Shown in pieces: positions 17,515 to 25,296 of a DNA stretch of 64,000 nt; the stretch's first letter is position 1; every line of letters starts with the position of its first letter. The stretch is from Pseudovibrio ascidiaceicola. GTDB lineage: Bacteria; Pseudomonadota; Alphaproteobacteria; Rhizobiales; Stappiaceae. Where the stretch lies: positions 1-64,000 of the forward strand of contig NZ_FOSK01000002.1 in assembly GCF_900114245.1 (NCBI RefSeq). The letters run 5' to 3'. A program made the position numbers and the translations under genes. The notes beneath the pieces are model-generated. The model saw nothing but the letters and a program-made list of their open reading frames with translations. It ran no database searches and was not told where the DNA came from.

Positions 17515-18006
17515 ATGACTGGGAAGAGTGACACTTACAGCCGTACATATACGGCGTCCGAAGTTGCCAAGATCGTTGGGATGAATATCGAGACGTTGCG
17601 GGTCTGGAGGCGGCGGAAGCAATTGGTGCTTGAGGGCGAGCGCCAAGGCTGGACCCGATATACCTTTAATGATCTGATGGCCGTTGCCACCTACCACAAC
17701 ATGGTACGCTCTCATTGCACAAATACGATTGCAGAGCTGATTGCCGGGACTGTCTCACAGCAGCTCGCCAACAAATGGTCTGGTATTCTTGGCACAGAAA
17801 GTAGTGTTTTCTGCCTTTGCAACAATGCAATGGATGAGGAAAATATTCAGATAGAGATGCATCTCGGACTGGAAGAGCTTCTGGAGGCGATCACTCAGAT
17901 TATGCGAAGCTCAAAACGTCAGCCTGCCTATCATATTGTCGATTGTGGCGCTTTGTTTTTGAAAGTGCTGGTGTCTTGCACAAAGGTTCGTGAGGAGAGC
18001 GAGTAA
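17515..18006 (+). CDS. MerR-like helix-turn-helix protein of an integrated element
   Basis: This 163-residue protein has an N-terminal MerR/excisionase-type winged helix: YTASEVAKIVGMNIETLRVWRRR, then GWTRYTFNDLMAVA. The C-terminal part (about 75-163) is not recognised; it contains several Cys residues (FCLCNN, VDCGALF, VLVSC). It is followed by a second small helix-turn-helix gene and a tyrosine recombinase gene next to tRNA-Phe, so a role as element regulator or recombination directionality factor is likely (inference). Confidence 0.6.
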   Translation: MTGKSDTYSRTYTASEVAKIVGMNIETLRVWRRRKQLVLEGERQGWTRYTFNDLMAVATYHNMVRSHCTNTIAELIAGTVSQQLANKWSGILGTESSVFCLCNNAMDEENIQIEMHLGLEELLEAITQIMRSSKRQPAYHIVDCGALFLKVLVSCTKVREESE

Positions 18007-18085
18007 TCGCTTTGGCTCATTAAATCACAGGCCCATGCTATCGGCATCAAAACTTCTATAGCCTGAAGATCGAGAGGGGATCGAT

Positions 18086-18325
18086 ATGGCGAGAGCGCAG
18101 TTGAACTTGAGTATCCAGCCGTATCGCATGCTGAAGAGAGCTGATGCGGCTTCCTATTGCGGACTAAGTGCAACCAGCTTCCTGGCCAATTGCCCGGTTC
18201 CCGCTGTTCTTCTTCCCGGAGGGCGCAAGGTCTGGGACGTCAAGGATCTGGATCGCTGGATTGAAGGCTTAAAGGAAGACAGCCGTCCATCGGATGATGA
18301 TCTCCTCAATCAGCTGGGAGCCTGA
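18086..18325 (+). CDS. Small excisionase/AlpA-like helix-turn-helix protein
   Basis: This 79-residue protein has MLKRADAASYCGLSATSFLANC, then GGRKVWDVKDLDRWIEGL, the usual layout of AlpA/excisionase-type DNA-binding proteins encoded beside integrases. Its stop codon is one base before the recombinase start, so the two are co-transcribed and translationally linked. It probably directs excision or regulates the recombinase. Confidence 0.65.
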   Translation: MARAQLNLSIQPYRMLKRADAASYCGLSATSFLANCPVPAVLLPGGRKVWDVKDLDRWIEGLKEDSRPSDDDLLNQLGA

Positions 18326-18326
18326 T

Positions 18327-19610
18327 ATGACGATAATCCGGGTCAAAGGCTTTAAGATCTTCAATGACCAGCATGGCAAGCTGCGGTGTTATCATCGCAA
18401 GACTGGTGAGCCGATCAATCTGGAAAAAGCGCCAATTGGCAGTGCTGCCTTTCTGGCGGAATGCGAGCGACTGACAAGCTTGATGTCAATGGCTGATACC
18501 AGCAGGCCGGGCACGCTCGGCAATCTGATTGACAAGTATCGCGCCAGCTCTGCCTTTCTTGAGTTGGCTGAGCGCACCAAGTCGGACTACCAGAAGGTCT
18601 TTGATTATCTGGCGCCAATCAACAACACACCCCTCTCCCGCTTTACCTCACCCTTCATAGTCAAACTCAGAGATAAAGCAGAGGAACAGCGTAAGCGGCG
18701 CTTTGCTAACTATGTAAAACAAGTGCTCTCTGTTTTGTTTTCTTGGGGCAAAGAACGTGGGTTCGTCAAAGAAAACCCTGCTCTTGGGGTTAAATCCATT
18801 CGCAAACCTAAGAACGCTCCAATCGCCAACAGGCCCTGGACGGATGACGAGCGCAGGATCGTTTTAAAACACGCCCCTGCTCAGATGGTCCCTGCCCTTA
18901 CCTTGATGATGTATACGGGACTTGGTCCGCAAGACGCGCTTACACTTGCCAAGCAACAATACCAAAATGGTTTCATCTCAACCCGGCGAGCCAAAACAGG
19001 GGCCCCAGTCTTTTGGCCTGTCATCGCACCTTTGAAAGCAGCTCTTGATGAAGCGCCAGATCACGAAGCGCCAACGCTTTGCGCAAACTCCAGAGGGCAA
19101 TCATGGACTGTTTCGGGGTTCAGAGCATCATGGCGCAAACTACGCATCCAATTAGAAGACAAGAGCCTGATTGAGCCGGGCCTTACTCTTTATGGTCTGC
19201 GGCATACGGTGGCGACTATTTTACGGGAGATTGGGCTGAACGACAGAGACCTTGCCGCCGCACTGGGACATGAGACAGAAGCGATGGCACGGCTTTATGC
19301 CAAGGGAGCTGATTTGCGCAAAAGCATGTCGGATATTGCTGTCCGATTTGAGAAGGAAATCACTTTGCGCGGGGAAGAGTTCAGCAAGCGGTTGGAGCAA
19401 AAGTGTCAAACCATGCCGAAAAAAGTGTCAAACCTTGAGAAAGCTGAGCGAATGCTCGATTTATTATCTAGTAATTTCAAGGAGATAAGTGGTGCCCGGA
19501 GGCGGATTCGAACCACCGACACGCGGATTTTCAATCCGCTGCTCTACCAACTGAGCTATCCGGGCATTTCGCGTTGGGCAGTGTGCCCCGCTGAGGTGAG
19601 GGTCTTATAG
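18327..19610 (+). CDS. Tyrosine recombinase (integrase) of a tRNA-Phe island
   Basis: This protein has 427 residues, with the start at 18327 after GGGAG with 7-base spacing. A SAM-like core-binding region (about 65-150, AERTKSDYQKVFDYL to VLSVLFSWGKERGFVKENPA) is followed by the catalytic domain: LMMYTGLGPQDALTL, GLTLYGLRHTVATILRE, AALGHETEAMARLYAKGAD. The second Arg, His and nucleophile Tyr (ARLY) are in place. The usual first Arg of TGxR is Gly here, though a related Hyphomicrobiales subgroup may share this variant. The reading frame runs through tRNA-Phe on the other strand (GARRRIRTTDTRIFNPLLYQLSYPG is antisense tRNA), so the native C-terminus was probably altered at integration. It catalyses site-specific integration and excision. 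Confidence 0.82.
   Translation: MTIIRVKGFKIFNDQHGKLRCYHRKTGEPINLEKAPIGSAAFLAECERLTSLMSMADTSRPGTLGNLIDKYRASSAFLELAERTKSDYQKVFDYLAPINNTPLSRFTSPFIVKLRDKAEEQRKRRFANYVKQVLSVLFSWGKERGFVKENPALGVKSIRKPKNAPIANRPWTDDERRIVLKHAPAQMVPALTLMMYTGLGPQDALTLAKQQYQNGFISTRRAKTGAPVFWPVIAPLKAALDEAPDHEAPTLCANSRGQSWTVSGFRASWRKLRIQLEDKSLIEPGLTLYGLRHTVATILREIGLNDRDLAAALGHETEAMARLYAKGADLRKSMSDIAVRFEKEITLRGEEFSKRLEQKCQTMPKKVSNLEKAERMLDLLSSNFKEISGARRRIRTTDTRIFNPLLYQLSYPGISRWAVCPAEVRVL
19490..19565 (-). tRNA. tRNA-Phe (GAA), integration site
   Basis: A 76-base cloverleaf with acceptor GCCCGGA/TCCGGGC, discriminator A and encoded CCA. The anticodon loop TTGAAAA gives GAA at 19530-19532 (plus-strand ttc). The 3' end faces the recombinase gene, the typical arrangement when an element has inserted into the tRNA 3' end; the other attachment copy should lie to the left and was not found by eye. 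Confidence 0.95.
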
Positions 19611-19721
19611 GGTGCCAGATTTCTTCTGTCCAGCACCTCAATGAGTTTTCCCAAAGGCTTTTAGGGGGTTAAATCTTTTTTTTCGCAGAGTGTATTGCAC
19701 GAAAGAAGTCAGGCCATAAAA

Positions 19722-19744
19722 AAGGGCGCTGTTCAAGCGCCCTT
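19722..19744 (-). terminator. Terminator of the inositol transport operon
   Basis: An 8-bp stem (AAGGGCGC / GCGCCCTT) with a 7-base loop is followed on the minus strand by a U-run, just downstream of the dehydrogenase gene that ends at 19769. Confidence 0.85.
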
Positions 19745-19768
19745 AATTCTCTCTCATTCTCAAAAACC

Positions 19769-20881
19769 TTAGACAGTGACCCAACTGGCCTGTTCGTGAG
19801 ATTTGGCCATGGTCTGAACGAGACCCTCGATGAAGATACCGCGTTCGAAGTCGATAAGGTGACTGTCTTCACCCTGGAGGCTTTTCAGGATCTCGTTTAC
19901 TTCAATAATCTTCAGATCGTTAAAGCCGAGACCGTGGCCCGGAGCCGGGATGAAGCGGTCGTATGGTGCATGGGCTGGCCCTGCCAGAACCGTGGTATAG
20001 CCCTGCCCTGCCACGTCACCTTCAGCTTTGTAGACGTGCATTTCGTTCATGCGTTCCTGATCATAAACGATAGACCCTTTTGAGCCGAAGATCTGCGCTG
20101 CAATACGGCCTTTACGGCCCCATGCAGAGCGGTTGAGCTGGAGGGTGCCGTTGCCGCCGTTTTCCAGTTCAAACAGCACGGTGGCTGCATCATAGGTCTC
20201 AACAGCTTTGTCGTTGCCTGCTGCGTCCTTACGGGTCGCATATGGTTTGGTCATGTGGCACATGACTTTTGAGATGCGCAGGTCCAGAGCCATGAGGAGA
20301 GACATGGTGTGCACGCCAAAGTCATCCAGTGCGCCAAAGCCGGAAGCTGCGCCGCTTTTGATGCCCCATTCATCATCCGGGTTGGCCATGAAGTCTTCGT
20401 CCATTTCCAGTCGGACTTGCAGCACTTCTCCGATTTCACCTGCATTCAACAGGTCACGGATGCGGCGCATCATGGGATTTTGGATGTAGTTGTACCCCAG
20501 GAAAGTTTTCTTGCCGGACTTTCGGGAGGCTTCCAGCATCTTCTGCGCGTCCGCGTAGGACGGAGCCATTGGCTTTTCGCAATAGACGTGCTTGCCAGCT
20601 TCCAGAGCTGCGATTGCCATTTCCGGGTGGAACTCATTCGGCGTGGTAATCGAGATAATGTGAATATCGGGATCTGCCAACATATCGCGCCAGTTGCCCG
20701 TTGACTTGGCAAAGCCGAAGTCTTTTGCACGTGCTGCTGCCAGCTCTTCATTCACCTCAGCAAGCGTCACCAATTCTGGCTTCAGCTCACCACCAAACAC
20801 ACCGGATACAGCATTCCATGCCAGAGCATGACATTTGCCCATGTATCCGGTTCCAATCAGACCTACGCCGATTTTTTCCAT
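19769..20881 (-). CDS. Gfo/Idh/MocA-family dehydrogenase of the inositol operon
   Basis: This 370-residue NAD(P)-dependent dehydrogenase has the Rossmann motif GLIGTGYMGKCHA at the N-terminus and EKP (VYCEKPMAPS) after strand five, with a C-terminal alpha/beta domain (GALDDFGVHTMSLLMAL). The ATG at 20881 is preceded by AGGA 8 bases upstream and fits the family; the frame open further upstream is ignored. It is the last gene of the transporter operon. Such paralogues beside iol genes oxidise scyllo- or other inositol isomers, or related sugars (family knowledge); the substrate here is not determined. Confidence 0.82.
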   Translation of the reverse strand: MEKIGVGLIGTGYMGKCHALAWNAVSGVFGGELKPELVTLAEVNEELAAARAKDFGFAKSTGNWRDMLADPDIHIISITTPNEFHPEMAIAALEAGKHVYCEKPMAPSYADAQKMLEASRKSGKKTFLGYNYIQNPMMRRIRDLLNAGEIGEVLQVRLEMDEDFMANPDDEWGIKSGAASGFGALDDFGVHTMSLLMALDLRISKVMCHMTKPYATRKDAAGNDKAVETYDAATVLFELENGGNGTLQLNRSAWGRKGRIAAQIFGSKGSIVYDQERMNEMHVYKAEGDVAGQGYTTVLAGPAHAPYDRFIPAPGHGLGFNDLKIIEVNEILKSLQGEDSHLIDFERGIFIEGLVQTMAKSHEQASWVTV

Positions 20882-21051
20882 CTCAGTAATCCTGGAAGTG
20901 CCCCTAGAATAGAACGTGCTATGAGGCGGGGCATTGATAAAATGAAGGAGCGGCATGATCGGGCAATGCCGCTCCTCAGTGTCTCACTGAACATTCTGAA
21001 TGTTGCGTATGCCTGACCCGAAAACCGATCTGCGATCTTCGGGAATACACA

Positions 21052-21831
21052 TCAAACAGTGCCGCCCAGTGATGCCTCCAAACTGGCAAGCTCCTGCCCG
21101 CCAGCCATGAGATCTTGTAGTTCCTCAGCGGTGATTTCACCCTTCTTCGCAGTGCCGAGGGTTTTGCCCCTGTTCAGCACTGTGAAGCGGTCACCCACTG
21201 CCATGGCGTGGCGTACGTTGTGCGAAATGAACACGACGCCAACACCCTTTTTGCGGACTTTGTCCATAGTCGAGAGCACGTTTGAAGTCTGGCGTACGCC
21301 AAGAGCAGAGGTTGGCTCGTCGAGGATGAGGACCTTCGCGCCGAAGTAAACGGCTCGTGCGATTGCGACTGTCTGACGTTCCCCGCCGGACAGTGTGCCC
21401 ACGGCCTGGTCTGGTTCACGCAGGTTGATACCCATCTTGGACATCTCTTCCATGGTCACTTCGTTTGCGTACTTGTGATCAAAGTAAGAGATTGGTCCGA
21501 ACTTCTTAACCGGCTCGCGGCCAAGCCAGAAGTTGCGGGTGATGGACATGAGGGGGATCATCGCAAGGTCCTGATGCACCGTTGCAATGCCTGCATTCAT
21601 GGCATCACGTGGGCTTTCAAAGACGTGCTTTTGACCATCCACGACGATCTCGCCCTTACTTGGCTTGTGCACGCCGGACATGGTTTTGATGAAGGTGGAT
21701 TTACCTGCACCATTGTCACCAAGCAGACAATGCACTTCGCCGGGCATGACGGAGAACGAAACACCAGCCAAAGCAATGACAGAGCCAAAATGCTTTTCGA
21801 TGTTCTTCATCTCAACAATAGGTGTCGTCAT
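21052..21831 (-). CDS. Sugar/inositol ABC transporter ATP-binding protein
   Basis: This 259-residue single-domain ABC ATPase has Walker [10 protein letters not shown]-loop HQDLAM, signature LSGGERQ, Walker [12 protein letters not shown] and a switch His in FISHNV. The short one-domain form resembles the FrcA type rather than the double-domain RbsA. It energises import through the permease encoded just upstream, from which it is separated by two bases. Context (the iol cluster) suggests inositol as substrate (inference). Confidence 0.88.
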   Translation of the reverse strand: MTTPIVEMKNIEKHFGSVIALAGVSFSVMPGEVHCLLGDNGAGKSTFIKTMSGVHKPSKGEIVVDGQKHVFESPRDAMNAGIATVHQDLAMIPLMSITRNFWLGREPVKKFGPISYFDHKYANEVTMEEMSKMGINLREPDQAVGTLSGGERQTVAIARAVYFGAKVLILDEPTSALGVRQTSNVLSTMDKVRKKGVGVVFISHNVRHAMAVGDRFTVLNRGKTLGTAKKGEITAEELQDLMAGGQELASLEASLGGTV

Positions 21832-21833
21832 GA

Positions 21834-22940
21834 TCAGCGCTCCCCTGTGACGCGCTTGCGGATCATGTTGTTAAACAACACCGCGATCAGCAGCATGGAA
21901 CCGAGGAAGACCAGATACCAGTCCTGATCGATGTTGGTGTAGCTGAGGCCGATCAGCACCATTCCGAAGATGATGGAGCCGAAGAAAGCACCAATTGCGG
22001 AACCGTAACCGCCTGTCAGCAAACAGCCGCCGATCACCGCTGCAATGATTGCCTCAAACTCCTTCTGGAAGCCACGACGAGCATCTGTTGAGCCTGCATC
22101 CATAACAGTCAGGATTGCGACAAGAGCTGCACAGCATGCGGTGAACATGAACAGGTACATCTTGACCTTGCGCACTGGCACGCCGGAATTACTTGCTGCG
22201 TTGCTGTCACCACCCGCTGCAAAGATCCAGCTGCCAAATGGGGAGCGAAGCAGAACCCAAGTTGCCAGAAGTGCCAGCAGGACAAACCAGAGAATATCAA
22301 CCGGGATGCCGTCTACTTTCGGCTTGCCGGACTTGAAGGTGTCGATCCAGCCAGCTTCGGCCAGCCAGTAGAAGAATGGTGTGAACGCTTCTCCACTGAA
22401 GAAGTCAGCAAGCCAGCTGCCTTCAAATTCTGCACGGATGCCGCGCAGCTGAGTTGAGCCGCCGGTTGCCGCTTTGAGGCCAACCAGAGACAGGCCGCGC
22501 AGGATAAACAGGAACGCAAGCGTTACAATGAAGGATGGCAGACCTGTGCGGATGACGATCTGTCCGTTTATGGCCCCCATCGCAGCAGCAGCCATGAAGG
22601 TGACGATGATCGCTGCATAGAGTGGCAGGTCAAAGGTGACCATTGCCGCGCCGAAAATCAGGCCTGTGAACGCAACCATGGAGCCAACGGAGAGGTCAAA
22701 CTCACCGCCGATCATGAGAAGTGCCGCCCCAATTGCCAGAATGCCGAGTTGGGCAGCAGGCGTCATGAAGTTCAGGATCCCCGCGAGGGTGAACATCTTA
22801 GGGTCAGCAGTAAAAAGAAAGAAGATTGTTACGAGAGCAAGGCCAGCAATGGCGCCGAGTTCAGGACGCTTCATGAGCCGGGATATGAGCGAGACGTTTT
22901 TTACTCTTTCGTCCGCGCTCTCAACAGCAAGATCGGACAT
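21834..22940 (-). CDS. Sugar/inositol ABC transporter permease
   Basis: This 368-residue permease of the ribose/CUT2 type has about nine or ten hydrophobic segments, with [35 protein letters not shown] and the cytoplasmic coupling region [15 protein letters not shown]. It forms the membrane channel for the ATPase and the periplasmic binding protein on either side. A hairpin in the 64-base gap after the binding-protein gene may set relative expression. Confidence 0.88.
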   Translation of the reverse strand: MSDLAVESADERVKNVSLISRLMKRPELGAIAGLALVTIFFLFTADPKMFTLAGILNFMTPAAQLGILAIGAALLMIGGEFDLSVGSMVAFTGLIFGAAMVTFDLPLYAAIIVTFMAAAAMGAINGQIVIRTGLPSFIVTLAFLFILRGLSLVGLKAATGGSTQLRGIRAEFEGSWLADFFSGEAFTPFFYWLAEAGWIDTFKSGKPKVDGIPVDILWFVLLALLATWVLLRSPFGSWIFAAGGDSNAASNSGVPVRKVKMYLFMFTACCAALVAILTVMDAGSTDARRGFQKEFEAIIAAVIGGCLLTGGYGSAIGAFFGSIIFGMVLIGLSYTNIDQDWYLVFLGSMLLIAVLFNNMIRKRVTGER

Positions 22941-22969
22941 TTTATTTCCCTCAGTTTTGCATGAAATGA

Positions 22970-22989
22970 GAGGGATGCGTGCACCCCTC
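22970..22989 (-). promoter_or_regulatory. Intercistronic hairpin between binding-protein and permease genes
   Basis: GAGGG-A-TGC / GCA-C-CCCTC forms an 8-bp stem with one mismatch and a 2-base loop. Such hairpins often protect the abundant binding-protein mRNA and dampen read-through (known for ABC operons); the role here is inferred. Confidence 0.4.
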
Positions 22990-23004
22990 CCACAGCAAAG
23001 CTCC

Positions 23005-23931
23005 TTAGCGGATGCCTTGAGCGGACAGCTCTACAACCTGACCGGCTTTATCAGCGGTGATCAGGTTTGGACCGGATGGAACGTTGCCACCAGGGATAAG
23101 TCCGTACTCTGCATTGAGAGCCAGGAAGATAACGGGCAGGTAGCCCTGAAGGAACTGCTGCTGGTCGATTGCAAATGCTGCTTTACCGTCAGCGACTGAC
23201 TGCAGGAAGCCTGCAGACATATCGAAGGTTGCAACATTAACTTCACCAGTGCGTCCAACTGCTTCAACAGCTGCCACTGCTGGCTCACCTACGAGAGATG
23301 CACCAAGACCCATGATGGTGTCGATGTCTTCGTTGGATTCCAGAGTTGCCTTGATCTTCGCTTCAACTTCAGCTGGATCGTTGTTGGTTGGAACAACAGT
23401 TACGTTGCCGCCAAAGCCAGCTGCAAAACCGTCACAACGCAGGTCAAGGGACACGTTGCCCACTTCCTGGTTTACGCAGATGCCGACTTTGCCGCCCATG
23501 TCAGCAAGCTTTTCGCCTGCTGCTTTACCAGCGTCATACTCATCCTGGCCCACGTGCAACAAAGCGCCAAAGCTTGCAGACACATCACTACCGGAGTTCA
23601 TGGAGATGACAGGGATGCCAGCTTCTACTGCTTTGGTAATGGATGGGCCGAGCGCGTCACCATCTGGAATGGACACAACAATTCCGTCCGGCTCCTGAAC
23701 GATCGCTGCATCGATCAGCTGGCTCATGGCCACCATGTCAAAAGTTTCTGGAGCACGGTAAGAAACGTTAGCGCCGCTGTCTTTTGCTGCTTTGTCTACA
23801 CCGTTTTTAACAACAGACCAGAATGGGTCATTTGCCTGGCCGTGGCTCACAACAATGATGTCAGCAGCCATTACAGCAGGTGCAGTCATGATCGCAGCAG
23901 CAGCTACGAACGCGCGTAAAGTCATTTTCAT
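23005..23931 (-). CDS. Periplasmic sugar (inositol) binding protein
   Basis: This 308-residue protein of the ribose/galactose-binding type (periplasmic binding protein class I) has a signal peptide MKMTLRAFVAAAAIMTAPAVMA. The mature part starts DIIVVSHGQANDPFWSVVKNG and contains QEPDGIVVSIPDG, GIPVISMNSG and AIDQQQFLQGY, which line the ligand cleft. It is first in the leftward operon and divergent from the RpiR regulator gene. It delivers the substrate to the permease; inositol specificity is inferred from the neighbours. Confidence 0.87.
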   Translation of the reverse strand: MKMTLRAFVAAAAIMTAPAVMAADIIVVSHGQANDPFWSVVKNGVDKAAKDSGANVSYRAPETFDMVAMSQLIDAAIVQEPDGIVVSIPDGDALGPSITKAVEAGIPVISMNSGSDVSASFGALLHVGQDEYDAGKAAGEKLADMGGKVGICVNQEVGNVSLDLRCDGFAAGFGGNVTVVPTNNDPAEVEAKIKATLESNEDIDTIMGLGASLVGEPAVAAVEAVGRTGEVNVATFDMSAGFLQSVADGKAAFAIDQQQFLQGYLPVIFLALNAEYGLIPGGNVPSGPNLITADKAGQVVELSAQGIR

Positions 23932-24275
23932 ATAAACCTCCCAAGATTGGCGTTTGCCAATTTTAAGTTAGGGTTTCCCCTAGAAGTCTGATGTTTATCT
24001 CGTCCACAAACACCAGAGTTCGAATGCGTTTCCGCACGAATTGTAGTGCTCAGCCGTCCCACGGGCAAAAGCACCCATCACCCCCCATTATATCAACGCA
24101 AGCCTGATTGCGGCAAATGCGTGCTGAATCAGCACTTTAAAAGGGTGATGGACAGAGCACGTGTAACCGGCCCTACAATCGTAGAATTCATCCAAATTTT
24201 AGCAATTCAGAAAATTCATTCCAAATTTATAGAACGTACATTGCGGTTTTTCAAGTTTTGGAATAGATTTTTTTC
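23932..24275. promoter_or_regulatory. Divergent iol control region with repeated TTTGGAA-type motifs
   Basis: About 340 bases between the transport operon and iolR. A direct repeat AATTCATCCAAATTTTA (24185-24201) and AATTCATTCCAAATTTA (24213-24229) is followed by TTTTGGAATA (24256-24265) just before the iolR start. Further TTGGAA copies lie upstream of iolC (25171-25176, 25195-25200, 25246-25251). RpiR-type IolR in related rhizobia is reported to bind GGAA/TTCC-containing palindromes, so these are candidate operators (inference). Confidence 0.5.
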
Positions 24276-25127
24276 ATGACACAGAATTTAGACGCAATTA
24301 GCCCAGACATTCCCTCGGATTACGAGAGCCTGAAAGCTCGAATAAGTACTCTTTCGGACAGCATGCCCAAGCGCCTTTTGCAGTGCGCAAGATATGCTTT
24401 GGCGAATCCAGACAGAATCGCTCTTGGCACTACAGCTGAGATTGCCAGTGCTGCAGGCGTGCAGCCTTCTACTCTTGTTCGCTTTGCTCAAACGCTTGGG
24501 TTTGACGGCTTCTCGCAGATGCAGCAGATCTTTCAGGGACAGTTGGTTGGCCGCAACTCTGAGTATACAGAGCGCCTGACGAAGATCCGCGAGAGTGGAA
24601 CAAACACTCCGGGCAGCATTCTTGGCAACTTTGTAGAACGCTCCAAACAGTCGCTTGATGATCTTCTGCGCCAGGTCGACACAGTCGCTCTTGAGCGCTC
24701 CATTGAAGCGCTGTCAGCTGCAGAAAACATACACTTATTAGGCCTGAGACGTGCATACCCGGTCGTCAGCTACCTACACTATACATTGGGCAAGATGGGC
24801 GTGAGAACGAACCTTCTGGAATACACAGGCGGCATTCTGGAAGAGCGTGTTCAGTTCATCAATGAGAACGATGCTTTGTTTGTGGCGACCTTCAGTCCCT
24901 ACTCTCCTGAGGTGGTTGAGTTTGCGAGCAAGGCCTTTGGTCGGGGCGTCTCTGTTATATCCCTGACCGACAGCGTTCTGTCTCCAATTGCCCGCGTTTC
25001 TTCAACCGTTCTGGAGGTTAATGAGGCCGAGCACGGCGCGTTCAGATCACTCTCCACAACCATGTGTCTTGCGACTTCTATCGCTGTTGCCGTTGGCGAT
25101 GCGCGAAAGTGGACGTCCCTCTCCTAG
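24276..25127 (+). CDS. iolR: RpiR-family transcriptional regulator of inositol catabolism
   Basis: This 283-residue protein has an N-terminal helix-turn-helix (about 20-90: MPKRLLQCARYALANPDRIALGTTAEIASAAGVQPSTLVRFAQTLGF) and a C-terminal SIS sugar-phosphate-binding domain (about 130-265: IHLLGLRRAYPVVSYLHY, DALFVATFSPYSPE, VISLTDS). RpiR-type IolR proteins repress iol genes and respond to a phosphorylated inositol intermediate (family knowledge). It is placed between the transporter operon and iolC, with motif copies before both. Confidence 0.85.
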   Translation: MTQNLDAISPDIPSDYESLKARISTLSDSMPKRLLQCARYALANPDRIALGTTAEIASAAGVQPSTLVRFAQTLGFDGFSQMQQIFQGQLVGRNSEYTERLTKIRESGTNTPGSILGNFVERSKQSLDDLLRQVDTVALERSIEALSAAENIHLLGLRRAYPVVSYLHYTLGKMGVRTNLLEYTGGILEERVQFINENDALFVATFSPYSPEVVEFASKAFGRGVSVISLTDSVLSPIARVSSTVLEVNEAEHGAFRSLSTTMCLATSIAVAVGDARKWTSLS

Positions 25128-25296
25128 AGTACCTCTAAGGAATCAACGGGAAGCCGGCAAAGGACTGAAATTGGAAAGGAGCCTGTTTAAAATTTTGGAA
25201 CAAAGCTCATTCTATTTTGAACAGATATTCCACTTGTGATTATTTTTGGAATATGTAATCTTTCAGGAAATGCTAGTACCTGATTGGGAGAATCCG

